25,342 bases of DNA, from contig JAISLO010000034.1 in NCBI GenBank assembly GCA_031290815.1, positions 1 to 25,342 on the forward strand. Direction: 5' to 3'. Positions 1 to 7,965 of the stretch are shown here, piece by piece; positions within the stretch are counted from its first letter, which is position 1; every line of letters starts with the position of its first letter. The stretch comes from Synergistaceae bacterium. GTDB lineage: Bacteria > Synergistota > Synergistia > Synergistales > Synergistaceae. The notes under the pieces were generated by a model. It did no database searches, had not been told where the DNA came from, and saw nothing but the letters and a program-made list of their open reading frames with translations. The position numbers and the translations under genes were made by a program.

Positions 1-465
1 CCTGACAAGGAGCTTGTCCTCGAAGGGCTCCAGGTGAATGTCCGTCGCGCGGTCCTTTATCGCCTCCAGCAGCACGCCGTTGACCAGCCTTATGACAGGG
101 GCATCCACCGTGTCGCTCAAAACCTCCTGACGCGCGAGTTGCGAGTGGTCGTCCACCGACTCTATCGCGTTGAGGGTGTCCTCGGCGACCCCGCTCTTCA
201 AATCGTAGAGGGTTCGGATCAGTCCGTTGATCTGATTCTCGGGAAAGATCGCGACCTGCGCCGTCCTGCCTGCGCCGACAGCCAGCAGCTGAGCGTCGGG
301 AATGGAGGAAAGGCTCGAGACGGCCACCAGCATCGTGTTGTCCCGCAATTCTATTGGGAGGATGCCCTTTTCGCGAAGGGCGTCGACGCTGACCCCCTTA
401 GGTATCAGCTCCATCACAAATTCCGGGGTAGGGAGCCTGTTTGCGCTTGCGGCTGTGGTCTCCAT
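1..465 (-). CDS. gspE: Type II secretion ATPase GspE, N-terminal part (runs off window)
   Basis: GspE is the cytoplasmic hexameric ATPase that powers pseudopilus assembly in type II secretion. Only the first 155 codons are in the window, and the frame is open to the left edge. The start is the ATG at 463-465, preceded by a strong Shine-Dalgarno (GGTGGAGG, five bases before the ATG). The protein begins METTAASANRLPTPEFV and has a GspE/PilB-type N-terminal domain. Near residues 120-155 comes the family signature APVIRLVNGVLLEAIKDRA followed by TDIHLEPFEDKLLVR, which opens the ATPase region. The Walker motifs and tetracysteine zinc site would lie outside the window. It follows gspD by 21 bp, so the two are presumably cotranscribed. 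PilB or another traffic ATPase is the alternative; the GspC/K/L/M neighbours favour GspE. Confidence 0.9.
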   Translation of the reverse strand, partial: METTAASANRLPTPEFVMELIPKGVSVDALREKGILPIELRDNTMLVAVSSLSSIPDAQLLAVGAGRTAQVAIFPENQINGLIRTLYDLKSGVAEDTLNAIESVDDHSQLARQEVLSDTVDAPVIRLVNGVLLEAIKDRATDIHLEPFEDKLLVR

Positions 466-486
466 TTTTTCCTCCACCAAGCGCGG

Positions 487-2511
487 TTATTTAGACGACT
501 TTGTGTCTGTCGGAGGTTCTGTGAGGTTCATAGTCTCGTGACTTATGCCCTCCTGAGCGTTTGACTTGATAAATTCCTCGTAGTTATTGATGATTGTCTG
601 GGTCTCGCCTGTGCTGAGCCCCTGAGAACCGGTGGTAACCTCTATGGTGGCCTCCGTTGCCTGCCTGGGCGTCTCTATTATCCTGGGCGTGAGGAAGACC
701 ATGAGATCGACCTTTTCCCTCTGTTTCTCCTGCTTGGTGAAAAGATTGCCGATCAGGGGGATGTAAGATATGCCGGGCACCCTGTTTTTCAGCGTCCTCT
801 CGACCTCTCTTATCAATCCGCCCAGTATTATCGTCTCATTGTTGCCGACGAGGACGTTCGTCTGAATCAATCTCTTTGACGTAACGGGCGTCGCCGATCC
901 CGTTGTGCTCAAGACCTCCTCGATGGTCTGCTCTATATCGAGCGCTACCAGATTTCCGCTCCGTACGTGCGGGGTGACCTTGAGGATGAGGCCGGTGTCC
1001 TTGTACTCATAACTGCTCTGCACGGCGGACGGGTTGCTCAGGTCTGACGTCTGCCCCCTGAGCTGGGGTATGACCTGTCCAACCTGCAGAGAGCTCGGCA
1101 GATTGTCCGTGCACATCAGCCTGGGCATGGACAAGACGTTGATGGCGTTGAACGTGTTCAGCATCTTGATATACGCGTATATCAGGCCCATGCCGTTCAC
1201 AGTCGTCACAGTGCCGATGGCGTTTCCATTGTCGTTCGTCACGGTCTCGGTCGTCTTCGTCATCTCCATGAACCACTGCTGGAACTGAGCCGGAACACCG
1301 GTCGAACCGAGCTCGGACATACCGCCTATCAGGAGGTTGTTGCTGGCGTCGCCTCCCCAGGCGGCCCAATCTATGCCGGCGCTGTTCAGTTTATTCAGAT
1401 TGACCTCGGCGATGAGCCCCCTCAGAAGAACCTGTTTGGGCTGAATGTCGAGCTCGTCGAGTATGCCCGATATGGCTACGAACTGTTCTTTTGACGCCGT
1501 GAGTATGAGGCTGTTGGTCGGCAGGTCCGGCACCACGCTCGCAGGGGTCGCGTTATTGGGGTCGGCCTGCAGCCTCACGGCGACGGCAAGTATCTGGCTC
1601 AACTGTTCGGCGACCGTCTTGGCGTCCGCGTTTTTCAACCTGTATATGTGGAAGTTGTCCACGGTCGACGGCACGTCGAGTTCGCCCAGTATCTTCTCCA
1701 CCTTGTCCATCGACCTGCGCTCCCCTACGACGGTTATCTTGCCGCTTCTTTCGTCGCCTATAGCCATTATCCCGGCGAGGATGGATCCGGGATCCTGAGC
1801 GAGCGCGTTCAGGTGGCCTTCCGCCAGCTTGGCGGACGTGTTCGTCATCGTGAATATCTTTATCACCCTGACGCTGTCCGGGACGTCGATTGCCCTTATC
1901 AGCGCCGCCGCCTTATTCAAAAGGACGGCTTTTCCCGCCAGCAGCACTCCGTTTCCGCTCGCCAGGGGAGCGACCGTGAGGCCCTGAACGCCTATCCTGA
2001 TCGGCTCCACGACGTACATCGCATTGACGTAATCGAGAGGGACTATCTGAACTACAAGCTGTTCGCTGGGAACAACGCTCTGCGGTCCCTTTATGACCTC
2101 GTTCGTGGTCGATGGACCGGTATTGATGGGCCCAACCTTGGAATAGCTGCCCATGCCCTGAAGCGACAGCCCATTCATCTCCAGGATGGAGAGCATGATC
2201 TGACGCGCTTCCTTGATGCTCACGGGCTTGGGCGACACGACCGATACCGTTCCCCGAACGCCCGGGTTGACGACGATGTTCTCTCCGAGCAGTTCCGACA
2301 TGAATCGAACAAAGAGTATTATCTCGAGGTCCTTGAAGTTTAACTGAACCCTGCCAGTTGATCGCATCGCCTGCGCGGCCTTTATGAGATTCTGTTCGTC
2401 GTTCGGTTTTTCGTCGCCCGAAACCGCCCCGTCGGCAGCCCACAGCGGCGCTGCCAATGCCGTCATTATCAAAAAGGCTATAGCGAAAACCGTGACCTTT
2501 CTTAGTTTCAT
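487..2511 (-). CDS. gspD: Type II secretion secretin GspD
   Basis: GspD is the outer-membrane secretin, a multimeric gated channel for type II secretion. I place the start at ATG 2509-2511 (MKLRKVTVFAIAFLIM), because AAAAGGAGTGG sits just upstream and a signal peptide follows directly; a further in-frame ATG lies 14 codons upstream. The product is 674 aa, normal for the family. After the signal peptide (to about LWA, residue 25) comes an N0 domain (VQLNFKDLEIILFVRFMSEL). Repeated N1-N3 ring domains follow, for example VPLDYVNAMYVVEPIR and IYRLKNADAKTVAEQLSQIL. The C-terminal secretin domain carries the characteristic VPGISYIPLIGNLF and LMVFLTPRII. No lipobox or pilotin-binding S-domain is obvious. 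The upstream gap holds a possible promoter and a terminator-like hairpin, so gspD may be controlled separately from gspC and gspI. Confidence 0.96.
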   Translation of the reverse strand: MKLRKVTVFAIAFLIMTALAAPLWAADGAVSGDEKPNDEQNLIKAAQAMRSTGRVQLNFKDLEIILFVRFMSELLGENIVVNPGVRGTVSVVSPKPVSIKEARQIMLSILEMNGLSLQGMGSYSKVGPINTGPSTTNEVIKGPQSVVPSEQLVVQIVPLDYVNAMYVVEPIRIGVQGLTVAPLASGNGVLLAGKAVLLNKAAALIRAIDVPDSVRVIKIFTMTNTSAKLAEGHLNALAQDPGSILAGIMAIGDERSGKITVVGERRSMDKVEKILGELDVPSTVDNFHIYRLKNADAKTVAEQLSQILAVAVRLQADPNNATPASVVPDLPTNSLILTASKEQFVAISGILDELDIQPKQVLLRGLIAEVNLNKLNSAGIDWAAWGGDASNNLLIGGMSELGSTGVPAQFQQWFMEMTKTTETVTNDNGNAIGTVTTVNGMGLIYAYIKMLNTFNAINVLSMPRLMCTDNLPSSLQVGQVIPQLRGQTSDLSNPSAVQSSYEYKDTGLILKVTPHVRSGNLVALDIEQTIEEVLSTTGSATPVTSKRLIQTNVLVGNNETIILGGLIREVERTLKNRVPGISYIPLIGNLFTKQEKQREKVDLMVFLTPRIIETPRQATEATIEVTTGSQGLSTGETQTIINNYEEFIKSNAQEGISHETMNLTEPPTDTKSSK

Positions 2512-2529
2512 AGATTCCACTCCTTTTGC

Positions 2530-2548
2530 CGGCCAAACGATCTGGCCG
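2530..2548 (-). promoter_or_regulatory. Small hairpin next to the gspD ribosome-binding site
   Basis: CGGCCA and TGGCCG (2530-2535 and 2543-2548) form a perfect 6-bp inverted repeat with a 7-base loop. It lies just upstream of the gspD Shine-Dalgarno AAAAGGAG. It could affect ribosome access or mRNA stability. A short GC-rich repeat of this size also arises by chance in GC-rich DNA. Confidence 0.25.
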
Positions 2549-2551
2549 CAC

Positions 2552-2599
2552 AAAAAATAATAAGGCCGCTCAAAGGCTGGATCGATGTCAGAGGCCTTA
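2552..2599 (-). terminator. Terminator-like hairpin in the gspD leader (possible attenuator)
   Basis: On the minus strand TAAGGCC (2593-2599) can pair perfectly with GGCCTTA (2561-2567) around a 25-base loop. The T-rich run TTATTTTTT (2552-2560) follows directly. This has the form of an intrinsic terminator placed between gspI and gspD, about 40 bases before the gspD start. The stem is only 7 bp and the loop long, so termination would be weak or conditional. Confidence 0.4.
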
Positions 2600-2608
2600 G
2601 GGGCAATG

Positions 2609-2637
2609 ATTTAAACCGCATGGAGCCTGTGTTCCAA
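2609..2637 (-). promoter_or_regulatory. Possible sigma70-type promoter for gspD
   Basis: In the 233-bp gap between gspI and gspD the minus strand has TTGGAA (2632-2637), a 17-base spacer and TTAAAT (2609-2614). Each hexamer matches the consensus at 4 of 6 positions. The predicted transcript would start just upstream of the terminator-like hairpin at 2552-2599. Confidence 0.28.
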
Positions 2638-2639
2638 AA

Positions 2640-2671
2640 CGGTTGAATTTCGTTTCGTCGTGGTTCAATCG
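2640..2671. repeat. Imperfect inverted repeat upstream of the possible gspD promoter
   Basis: CGGTTGAA (2640-2647) and TTCAATCG (2664-2671) are inverted copies with one mismatch, separated by 16 bases. They lie immediately upstream of the candidate -35 at 2632-2637, a position suited to an activator site. No regulator is identified. Confidence 0.25.
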
Positions 2672-2744
2672 GTGCTTCCCAAGCTCACCGATATCATTAT
2701 CACACATTTGAAGCGAATCTTCCATTGATAATGCCGGCACATCG

Positions 2745-3200
2745 TCATTTTCCACTCGCATCCAGGGACAAGCCCTCGTCGCCGGACCTGTTCGCGGCGG
2801 CTTTCTCCGAATATGGCAGGAACAACATTATCGACTTTCCGTTTCTCTTGATTTCTATCTCCCTCCACCTGTGAGGGTCATTCATGAGCGCGCTCAAATC
2901 GATCGGTTCCTCGCGCCCTCCAATCCTCAGACCGTTCATCGCCGACAATCGCTCCAACCACGAGCGGTCCTCCATGTCCTCGACGTTCCACTCGACATCG
3001 CCGCTTTTGCCGAAGGTTTTCAGGGGATCGAGCGCCAGCTCAGTCTGCAGCTTATAGGCTTCCTCGATGAGCGCCTCCCTCTCCCGGACCTGAGATAGCC
3101 CCTTTCCCGAGAGAGCGGCCAGCTTCAGCGATGCGGCGACGACCAAGGACATCACCGCTAACGAGACGAGCACCTCGATCAACGTAAACCCCTTTTTCAT
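2745..3200 (-). CDS. GspI-like minor pseudopilin
   Basis: This is a 151-aa protein with a type III (type IV pilin) signal: MKKG, then FTLIEVLVSLAVMSLVVAASL. The prepilin peptidase would cut after Gly4 and methylate Phe, and Glu5 of the mature protein is present. The LIEVLVSLAV core resembles GspI, a component of the minor-pseudopilin tip complex (GspI/J/K). The start overlaps the gspC stop in an ATGA, so translation is probably coupled; I see no strong Shine-Dalgarno. The C-terminal half is charged, with no recognisable motif. Family membership rests on the N-terminus and on location between gspC and gspD. GspH or a PilV-like pseudopilin is the alternative. Confidence 0.7.
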   Translation of the reverse strand: MKKGFTLIEVLVSLAVMSLVVAASLKLAALSGKGLSQVREREALIEEAYKLQTELALDPLKTFGKSGDVEWNVEDMEDRSWLERLSAMNGLRIGGREEPIDLSALMNDPHRWREIEIKRNGKSIMLFLPYSEKAAANRSGDEGLSLDASGK

Positions 3201-4186
3201 TGTACCACGTAACCGAGCCTGCCCTCCTCCTCGCCCCTGTTCACCGATACATCGAACCTCGGGCTGGACATCATGGAGTTGATCACATTCACCAGATCCA
3301 TACCGCCCTTGATCGGAATGTCGTTGATTCCCTTTAACACATCGCCTCTCTTCAGTCCCAGTTTGTTCAGGATGCTGTCGGAGCGTATCCGCTGTATTGT
3401 CATCTCTCCGTTTTCATTTGGAGCGAGCCTGACCTTTCTGAGCTCCTCCATCGGATTCATGATGAGTTCGTTCACGAGCTCGCGCGGTATCGTTCCCTCG
3501 TTGCCGTTGAAGGCGGCTGCCACTACTTCGCCCCCACCGGGAGGCGCGGCGTCTGCCGCCGGGACGGGTGTCTCCGCCTCCTGTCTGGCCTGCGGAGCGT
3601 CCATAACCTGTGGGTCGTAGAACGTCAGATAAACGGGATAACTCTCCGAGTCCCTGGTAAGCGACACCTCTCCCGGCTCGACGCCGTCCAGGACATACCC
3701 GTTGAACTCCTGGCCGCGCAGTATCAGCGATGTAGTGTTGTCAACCGTAAGCCACGCCCCAACATCGGGCAGCGTTCCAGCGAGGCGGAATTTGTCTATC
3801 GAGATGGCGTCGGGCAGAGAGTCGCCGGAAATGTCCTCTGACGCGTCCGGCGGCATGTCAACAACGTTGAACGCGTCGAATTTTATGTCCGATTGTTCGG
3901 GAAGGAGCTGCGCTACGTTCTGCGTGAAGGGACTCACAGTGCGCCCCCCAACGGCCGCCGCAAGGGTTTCCTGCACCCTGACCGCCCGCGCCATTAAAAT
4001 TCCATTTAACAGCAGACAGAGCACCGCAGCGGACAGGGCTCCCATCAGAACCGAATATAAGCACACCGACTTCAGGAGTTTCACGGCAAAAAGAGTTATC
4101 CTCCCGGCAGAGGCGGTGCGCGAACCGCCGCCGGATTCCCCCTTGAAGATCCTGCCGAATATACGATTATTTTTTAGAAGAGGCAT
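3197..4186 (-). CDS. gspC: Type II secretion protein GspC (PDZ-containing)
   Basis: GspC is the inner-membrane protein that links the T2SS platform to the secretin. The 329-aa product has a cytoplasmic N-terminus and one membrane segment near residues 36-65. A homology region follows at about residues 130-190 (FRLAGTLPDVGAWLTVDNTT), and this is the part known to contact the GspD N0 domain. After a Pro/Ala-rich linker, a C-terminal PDZ domain occupies about residues 240-325 (IQRIRSDSILNKLGLKRGDV, then INDIPIKGGMDLVNVI). ATG 4184-4186 has GGAGG ten bases upstream. The 5' end overlaps the gspN 3' end by 20 bp, and the 3' end overlaps the pseudopilin start by 4 bp. GspC usually opens T2SS operons; here it follows gspN. 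Confidence 0.88.
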   Translation of the reverse strand: MPLLKNNRIFGRIFKGESGGGSRTASAGRITLFAVKLLKSVCLYSVLMGALSAAVLCLLLNGILMARAVRVQETLAAAVGGRTVSPFTQNVAQLLPEQSDIKFDAFNVVDMPPDASEDISGDSLPDAISIDKFRLAGTLPDVGAWLTVDNTTSLILRGQEFNGYVLDGVEPGEVSLTRDSESYPVYLTFYDPQVMDAPQARQEAETPVPAADAAPPGGGEVVAAAFNGNEGTIPRELVNELIMNPMEELRKVRLAPNENGEMTIQRIRSDSILNKLGLKRGDVLKGINDIPIKGGMDLVNVINSMMSSPRFDVSVNRGEEEGRLGYVVQ

Positions 4187-4817
4187 TTTGTTTTATCCTC
4201 CATTCTCCAGGGCTGCTGGATTCAATATAGCGGCCGACTGATGGGGTATCGCCGCCTTTAAGAGAGCTTGAAACCATCAAGTTCAGGGCGGAGTCTATGT
4301 CCTCCGGCACCTTCAGCAGGAGCGAGCTTCCCATGACGCTTCTTGTCGACATGTCATAAACGACGCCGCCTGTGACGTTTATATCTCCGCCAATCCGCAC
4401 GTTGGAAGATGTCAGCAGACTGCCGGACGCCGTCAGCCGAACACGCCCCCCGTCGATATTTAATTTTTTGCCCACTATGGTGTCGATCTCTCCGCCGCCA
4501 AATTCGACGAAACAGCTTCCCCCTCGGGCCAGCAGGCTGGACCATGGCAGCAGCTTTATGCTGACGCCGGAGAGCGACAGTTTCGCAAACCTGTTTTCAG
4601 CATCGAGGCTGTTCACGCTGAATGTGGGCGTGAGGCCGCCGCTCTTCTCGATCCCCTGATACGTCATGAATATTCCGTTCTGCGCCGCCCTGAGGCGAAT
4701 CGTGTCCAGCGCGTATATTCCGGCCGACTCCCACGGCCCCAAAAACCAAGCCGTGACTGTAAACGATGCGAGAAACAACGCGGCGGCGATTACAAACCAC
4801 AATATTCGCTTGATCAT
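4167..4817 (-). CDS. GspN-like type II secretion protein
   Basis: This 216-aa protein has an N-terminal membrane segment (FVIAAALFLASFTVTAWFLG) and a beta-rich periplasmic region. The layout, with YALDTIRLRAAQNGI near the start and repeated glycine-rich beta strands afterwards, fits the GspN family, an accessory component of some type II systems. It also recalls the AsmA-like fold proposed for that family. The start is ATG 4815-4817, overlapping the gspM stop as TGATG with GGAG upstream; a TTG codon directly before it is a less likely start. Length is a little shorter than many GspN proteins. The family call is mostly from context plus general layout, since no diagnostic motif is visible. Confidence 0.6.
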   Translation of the reverse strand: MIKRILWFVIAAALFLASFTVTAWFLGPWESAGIYALDTIRLRAAQNGIFMTYQGIEKSGGLTPTFSVNSLDAENRFAKLSLSGVSIKLLPWSSLLARGGSCFVEFGGGEIDTIVGKKLNIDGGRVRLTASGSLLTSSNVRIGGDINVTGGVVYDMSTRSVMGSSLLLKVPEDIDSALNLMVSSSLKGGDTPSVGRYIESSSPGEWRIKQNASSKK

Positions 4818-5287
4818 CAATTTCTCTCCATCTGAAAGCTGATGCTCAAGAGGCGTTCCTCTCCTCTCGGCAGAGCCCTTATCTCAGCCGTTCTCACCTT
4901 GAGTCCCCTGCTCTCCATGATGTTCAGGAACTCCCTCAGCTCGCTTCCGTAGAGGCGGTCCAACTGCACCGATATCCCTGACGGGTTGGAGTGAATGGAC
5001 ATCCTCTCCCCTATGCCCATCGCCTGGACAATGCCCGTTATGACCGACATGGGATCCTTCTCCGCCGGACGCGACTGGTCCGGCCCCTTCTGGGGATAAG
5101 ACCTGTACACCGACGCCGCGTTTATGATTCTGTCTCCGGATTCGAGGCTCTCGTTCAAACTCGCGTTGACGCCGGCTATCCTGAACATCAACGCCGCCGC
5201 CGCCGCCCAGACCGCGACTGTCAGCACAACAAGGCCCAACAATCTTCGCGAATCCGGCATCTCCCTTATCTCACTGAGATTGATCAT
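4817..5287 (-). CDS. GspM-like type II secretion platform protein
   Basis: A 156-aa bitopic protein with a short cytoplasmic tail (INLSEIREMPDSRRL), a membrane segment (LVVLTVAVWAAAAALMFRI) and a periplasmic part. A low-complexity linker (SYPQKGPDQSRPAEKD) leads to a C-terminal domain with alternating helix and strand, as in the ferredoxin-like fold of GspM/PilO. GspM pairs with GspL to stabilise the inner-membrane platform. The start is ATG 5285-5287, overlapping the gspL stop by one base; the GTG immediately before it (5288-5290) is equally possible from the GAGGGG Shine-Dalgarno. Sequence divergence in this family is high, so the assignment depends on order K-L-M. Confidence 0.7.
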   Translation of the reverse strand: MINLSEIREMPDSRRLLGLVVLTVAVWAAAAALMFRIAGVNASLNESLESGDRIINAASVYRSYPQKGPDQSRPAEKDPMSVITGIVQAMGIGERMSIHSNPSGISVQLDRLYGSELREFLNIMESRGLKVRTAEIRALPRGEERLLSISFQMERN

Positions 5288-6438
5288 CACTGACCGCCCC
5301 TCGATATATTCAGATTGAACCTCAAACTGCCGCCCGCGGATATCGTGTTGATGTTGTCGGTTCTGGCGGACAGGCCCTCCTCCTCGATCAGTCTCTGCAG
5401 GTTTTGGATCGCCTCGTTGCTCTTGGCCGTTCCGATTATATTTGTGCTCTCAGCCCCAAATCTCAACGTTTCGATATAGACATCCGCCGATGCTTCTATG
5501 TCATCCCAGACGGTTGAGACGCTGCGCAGCATCTCGTATAACGTGGTTTCCTCCTCCTGGCCGCTGAGGGATCGCAATTTTTCGTTGACTGATCTCAACG
5601 GCTGAGACGAGGTCTCGCCGAACGACGCGGAGTATATCGCCTCGATATCGCTCTGTGACGCCGCAGCGATGGACGAATTATAAACATACACGCCTGCGGT
5701 GACGAGAAGCGCGATCACGCCGAATGCGGCGGCAAGCCTGGCGGCCCTCAGCATCGCCCCTACTGCCCTCTCGCGCTTTTCGAGAATGCTGGCGCCCCTC
5801 CTCGACAGATCGAGCTGTTCGTACGCCGGACACCCGGCGAGCGTCCTAGAGCCGTACTCCTGCAAATCGGAATCCCCGACATCGGCCCGATCAATCAAAA
5901 AGACATTCTCGATTTCCTTTCCCTGTCCGGAGGCATATTGGACGGCCAGCCTCCGCTCCTCCTCCTCGGTGCTCGCGTCCGCTGGGACCGTCTTGTAAAA
6001 CATCGGGATCCATTCGTCGAGCCAGACGGTTGTTATGGAGTCGCCGCCGGTCAGTATTATCAGTCCCGTGCCGCCGATTTCTCCGGCGAAGGCCAGGGCG
6101 TCCGGCCAGATCCGCAAGGTCTCGTCGCTGCCGATACCGGCCTCCGCATCGTCGATCTCCTCGCGAAAGAGCAGGAAGACGCAGCCGGTCGACGACCGCT
6201 TCTCGCTGTGCACGACAAATGGAACGATGGATACCCGCTCTGACGCATCGCCGAGGAGCGGCCTGAAGCGGATGCGAAGTGCCTCCCTTATCTGAGAGAT
6301 GCCCGAGAAGGGGTACGAAAAACTGTGGACTGATATTCCCTTGAACGGGCAAAGCAGGATCTCGCTTCCGTCCGATGTTTTTTGCCGAAAGCCGTCGCTG
6401 TAAAGTTTAAACTTGTGAGGTCCGGTCGCAGATTTCAT
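5287..6438 (-). CDS. GspL-like type II secretion platform protein
   Basis: A 383-aa protein with a large cytoplasmic N-terminal domain (about residues 1-230), one membrane segment at about 235-258 (LAAAFGVIALLVTAGVYVY) and a small periplasmic C-terminal domain. This is the GspL layout: the actin-like cytoplasmic domain binds GspE and the periplasmic ferredoxin-like domain binds GspM. The cytoplasmic part contains TGLIILTGGDSITTVWLDEW, consistent with the GspL/PilM-like fold. The start at ATG 6436-6438 follows GGAGAGAG and lies 6 bp after the gspK stop. Position between gspK and gspM supports the call. Motif-level identity to well-studied GspL is weak. Confidence 0.75.
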   Translation of the reverse strand: MKSATGPHKFKLYSDGFRQKTSDGSEILLCPFKGISVHSFSYPFSGISQIREALRIRFRPLLGDASERVSIVPFVVHSEKRSSTGCVFLLFREEIDDAEAGIGSDETLRIWPDALAFAGEIGGTGLIILTGGDSITTVWLDEWIPMFYKTVPADASTEEEERRLAVQYASGQGKEIENVFLIDRADVGDSDLQEYGSRTLAGCPAYEQLDLSRRGASILEKRERAVGAMLRAARLAAAFGVIALLVTAGVYVYNSSIAAASQSDIEAIYSASFGETSSQPLRSVNEKLRSLSGQEEETTLYEMLRSVSTVWDDIEASADVYIETLRFGAESTNIIGTAKSNEAIQNLQRLIEEEGLSARTDNINTISAGGSLRFNLNISRGGQ

Positions 6439-6444
6439 GTCGGG

Positions 6445-7362
6445 CTACTCTCTCCAGTTAATTATTTGGCATGTGTTCCCCGTACGCTTGAGAAAAATTT
6501 TGAAATTGCGTTCGGAATTTGCGTGTTCTACCTTCATATCTATGGCAAAATAGCTGCTCTTGTAGCCTATGACATTGTTCAGCCGAGCCGTCGCCGATGC
6601 CGGAAATCCAGGTATTCTGATGAGGTCCTTTGAATTTTTGATACTCTCGGTCGCTCGGAACGCCAGTAGGGAGTTGATCACACCCGCGTCGATATCAGAA
6701 TCGAGAACGCTCAAGACCTGTTCCGTCGCAAGATTTACGTTTATTTTATCATCGGTGTATATCGTAAAAAATTCGTCGATCGCTGTCTCCTTGGAGACAT
6801 CCTTGTAGAGGAGCCCGGGCGTAATCTCCGGCAAGTTCAGCAGTTCGCTCATATCGCTTATCTTTCTGTTGAGAAAGAAATCCTCCTCGCGGCTGCCTGG
6901 CCTTGGCAGGCTGTCCTTGTCGAGAAAGTCGAGAACGACAGCAGACAGCAGAACGGCGTTCAGCCTTGTCCATATTCTGTTCCAAGGATACTCCAGCTCG
7001 CCCCTGAGCGTCATGCCATCCGGCAGAAAGATTCCGTTTATGGGAAATTGACCGTCAAGCGGCGTTACCTTTATGGTGACGTCCCAGTCGTTGAAGGAAA
7101 GCGACAGCGGAAATTCACCGGAATAAAGCGGCTCGAGGCCCGAGTCGTATTCGTTGTTGTCCCCGGCTATCCACCCAGAGACCTTGACGCGCACCACATC
7201 CACCAGGCTCCTCGACACCATCGCAAACTCCTCGTCCGACACTCTTCTCATCTCGAGCCTCGCAAACCAGGCCAGCGAGGTCGCGGCAGACAGGATGAGC
7301 ACGGACATGAACATGACGACGACCAGGATAAACCCTCTAGAACTGCGGCAGCCAACGCTCAT
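6445..7362 (-). CDS. gspK: Minor pseudopilin GspK
   Basis: GspK is the large pseudopilin capping the pseudopilus tip with GspI and GspJ. The 305-aa product begins with the pilin-type signal SSRG then FILVVVMFMSVLILSAATSL. Cleavage after Gly is expected, and mature position 5 is Val rather than Glu, which is characteristic of GspK. The large alpha domain has LDFLDKDSLPRPGSREEDFF and the segment ISDMSELLNLPEITPGLLYK. It is followed by FFTIYTDDKINVNLATEQVL, all typical of GspK. The start ATG 7360-7362 lies inside gspJ (26-bp overlap) with only a weak Shine-Dalgarno (GGATG), suggesting translational coupling to gspJ. Confidence 0.92.
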   Translation of the reverse strand: MSVGCRSSRGFILVVVMFMSVLILSAATSLAWFARLEMRRVSDEEFAMVSRSLVDVVRVKVSGWIAGDNNEYDSGLEPLYSGEFPLSLSFNDWDVTIKVTPLDGQFPINGIFLPDGMTLRGELEYPWNRIWTRLNAVLLSAVVLDFLDKDSLPRPGSREEDFFLNRKISDMSELLNLPEITPGLLYKDVSKETAIDEFFTIYTDDKINVNLATEQVLSVLDSDIDAGVINSLLAFRATESIKNSKDLIRIPGFPASATARLNNVIGYKSSYFAIDMKVEHANSERNFKIFLKRTGNTCQIINWRE

Positions 7363-7951
7363 ATGTTACATCCATACTGCCGTATTCGAACATCACGCGA
7401 AACGCGCGCGGCAACGCGCCGGAATAATTGTTCTTCCACTCCGAACCGCTCAAAGCGTTGAACGCCACGCCTGTGACTCCAGGAATTACCATGTATGCCT
7501 CCTCTTGCTTCAGGTCATCCTTAGTTACCACGCCCGGCTGTTTATCCCCGGACAGAACCCATCTGTAAAGGCCCGTTTCAAAAGCGCTGCTCATAACAGT
7601 CATCTCGGGAACCCCATAGACCACGCTGCCCATTGGAACAAATCCGTAAGCGGGGGTGTTCGTCCACAAGATCAGATAATCGGCGTTCCTCTCCAGCTTG
7701 TCGTCGTGCATAATGCGAAACGGCGATTCCGCGTTGATTCTGACTACCCCCAGTATGTCGGTGAGTATCCTGTCCATGACGACTATTTCCTTGCTGTCTG
7801 CCGCGAATGAACTCCTCACGCTGTCGAGGGCGCGCACCGTGCGCATCAGAGGAGCTATGCCGACCACGATTATTATACCAGTAATCGCGATTACTACCAG
7901 GATCTCGGCCATTGTGAACGCTTTCTTACTGTTTTTCTTCAACGCCGCCAT
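7337..7951 (-). CDS. GspJ-like minor pseudopilin with Ala at the cleavage site
   Basis: A 204-aa protein with the pilin-type hydrophobic start FTMAEILVVIAITGIIIVVG preceded by a basic leader (KKNSKKA). Glu5 of the mature form is present, but the residue before the cut is Ala (GCG codon), not the usual Gly. The globular part is about 165 aa, consistent with GspJ, and gspK follows as in standard T2SS operons. The ATG at 7949-7951 has an AAAAAGG directly adjacent with no spacing; the in-frame TTG at 7940-7942 has better spacing from AAGGATGG and may be the true start. It begins 14 bp after the O-antigen-ligase-like gene. The family is inferred from N-terminus, size and position. Confidence 0.75.
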   Translation of the reverse strand: MAALKKNSKKAFTMAEILVVIAITGIIIVVGIAPLMRTVRALDSVRSSFAADSKEIVVMDRILTDILGVVRINAESPFRIMHDDKLERNADYLILWTNTPAYGFVPMGSVVYGVPEMTVMSSAFETGLYRWVLSGDKQPGVVTKDDLKQEEAYMVIPGVTGVAFNALSGSEWKNNYSGALPRAFRVMFEYGSMDVTYERWLPQF

Positions 7952-7965
7952 CCTTTTTCATGTTT

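Noticed and set aside
2665..2868. Minus-strand frame overlapping the end of the GspI-like gene
   Set aside because: It overlaps the pseudopilin in another frame, has no Shine-Dalgarno and no recognisable features.
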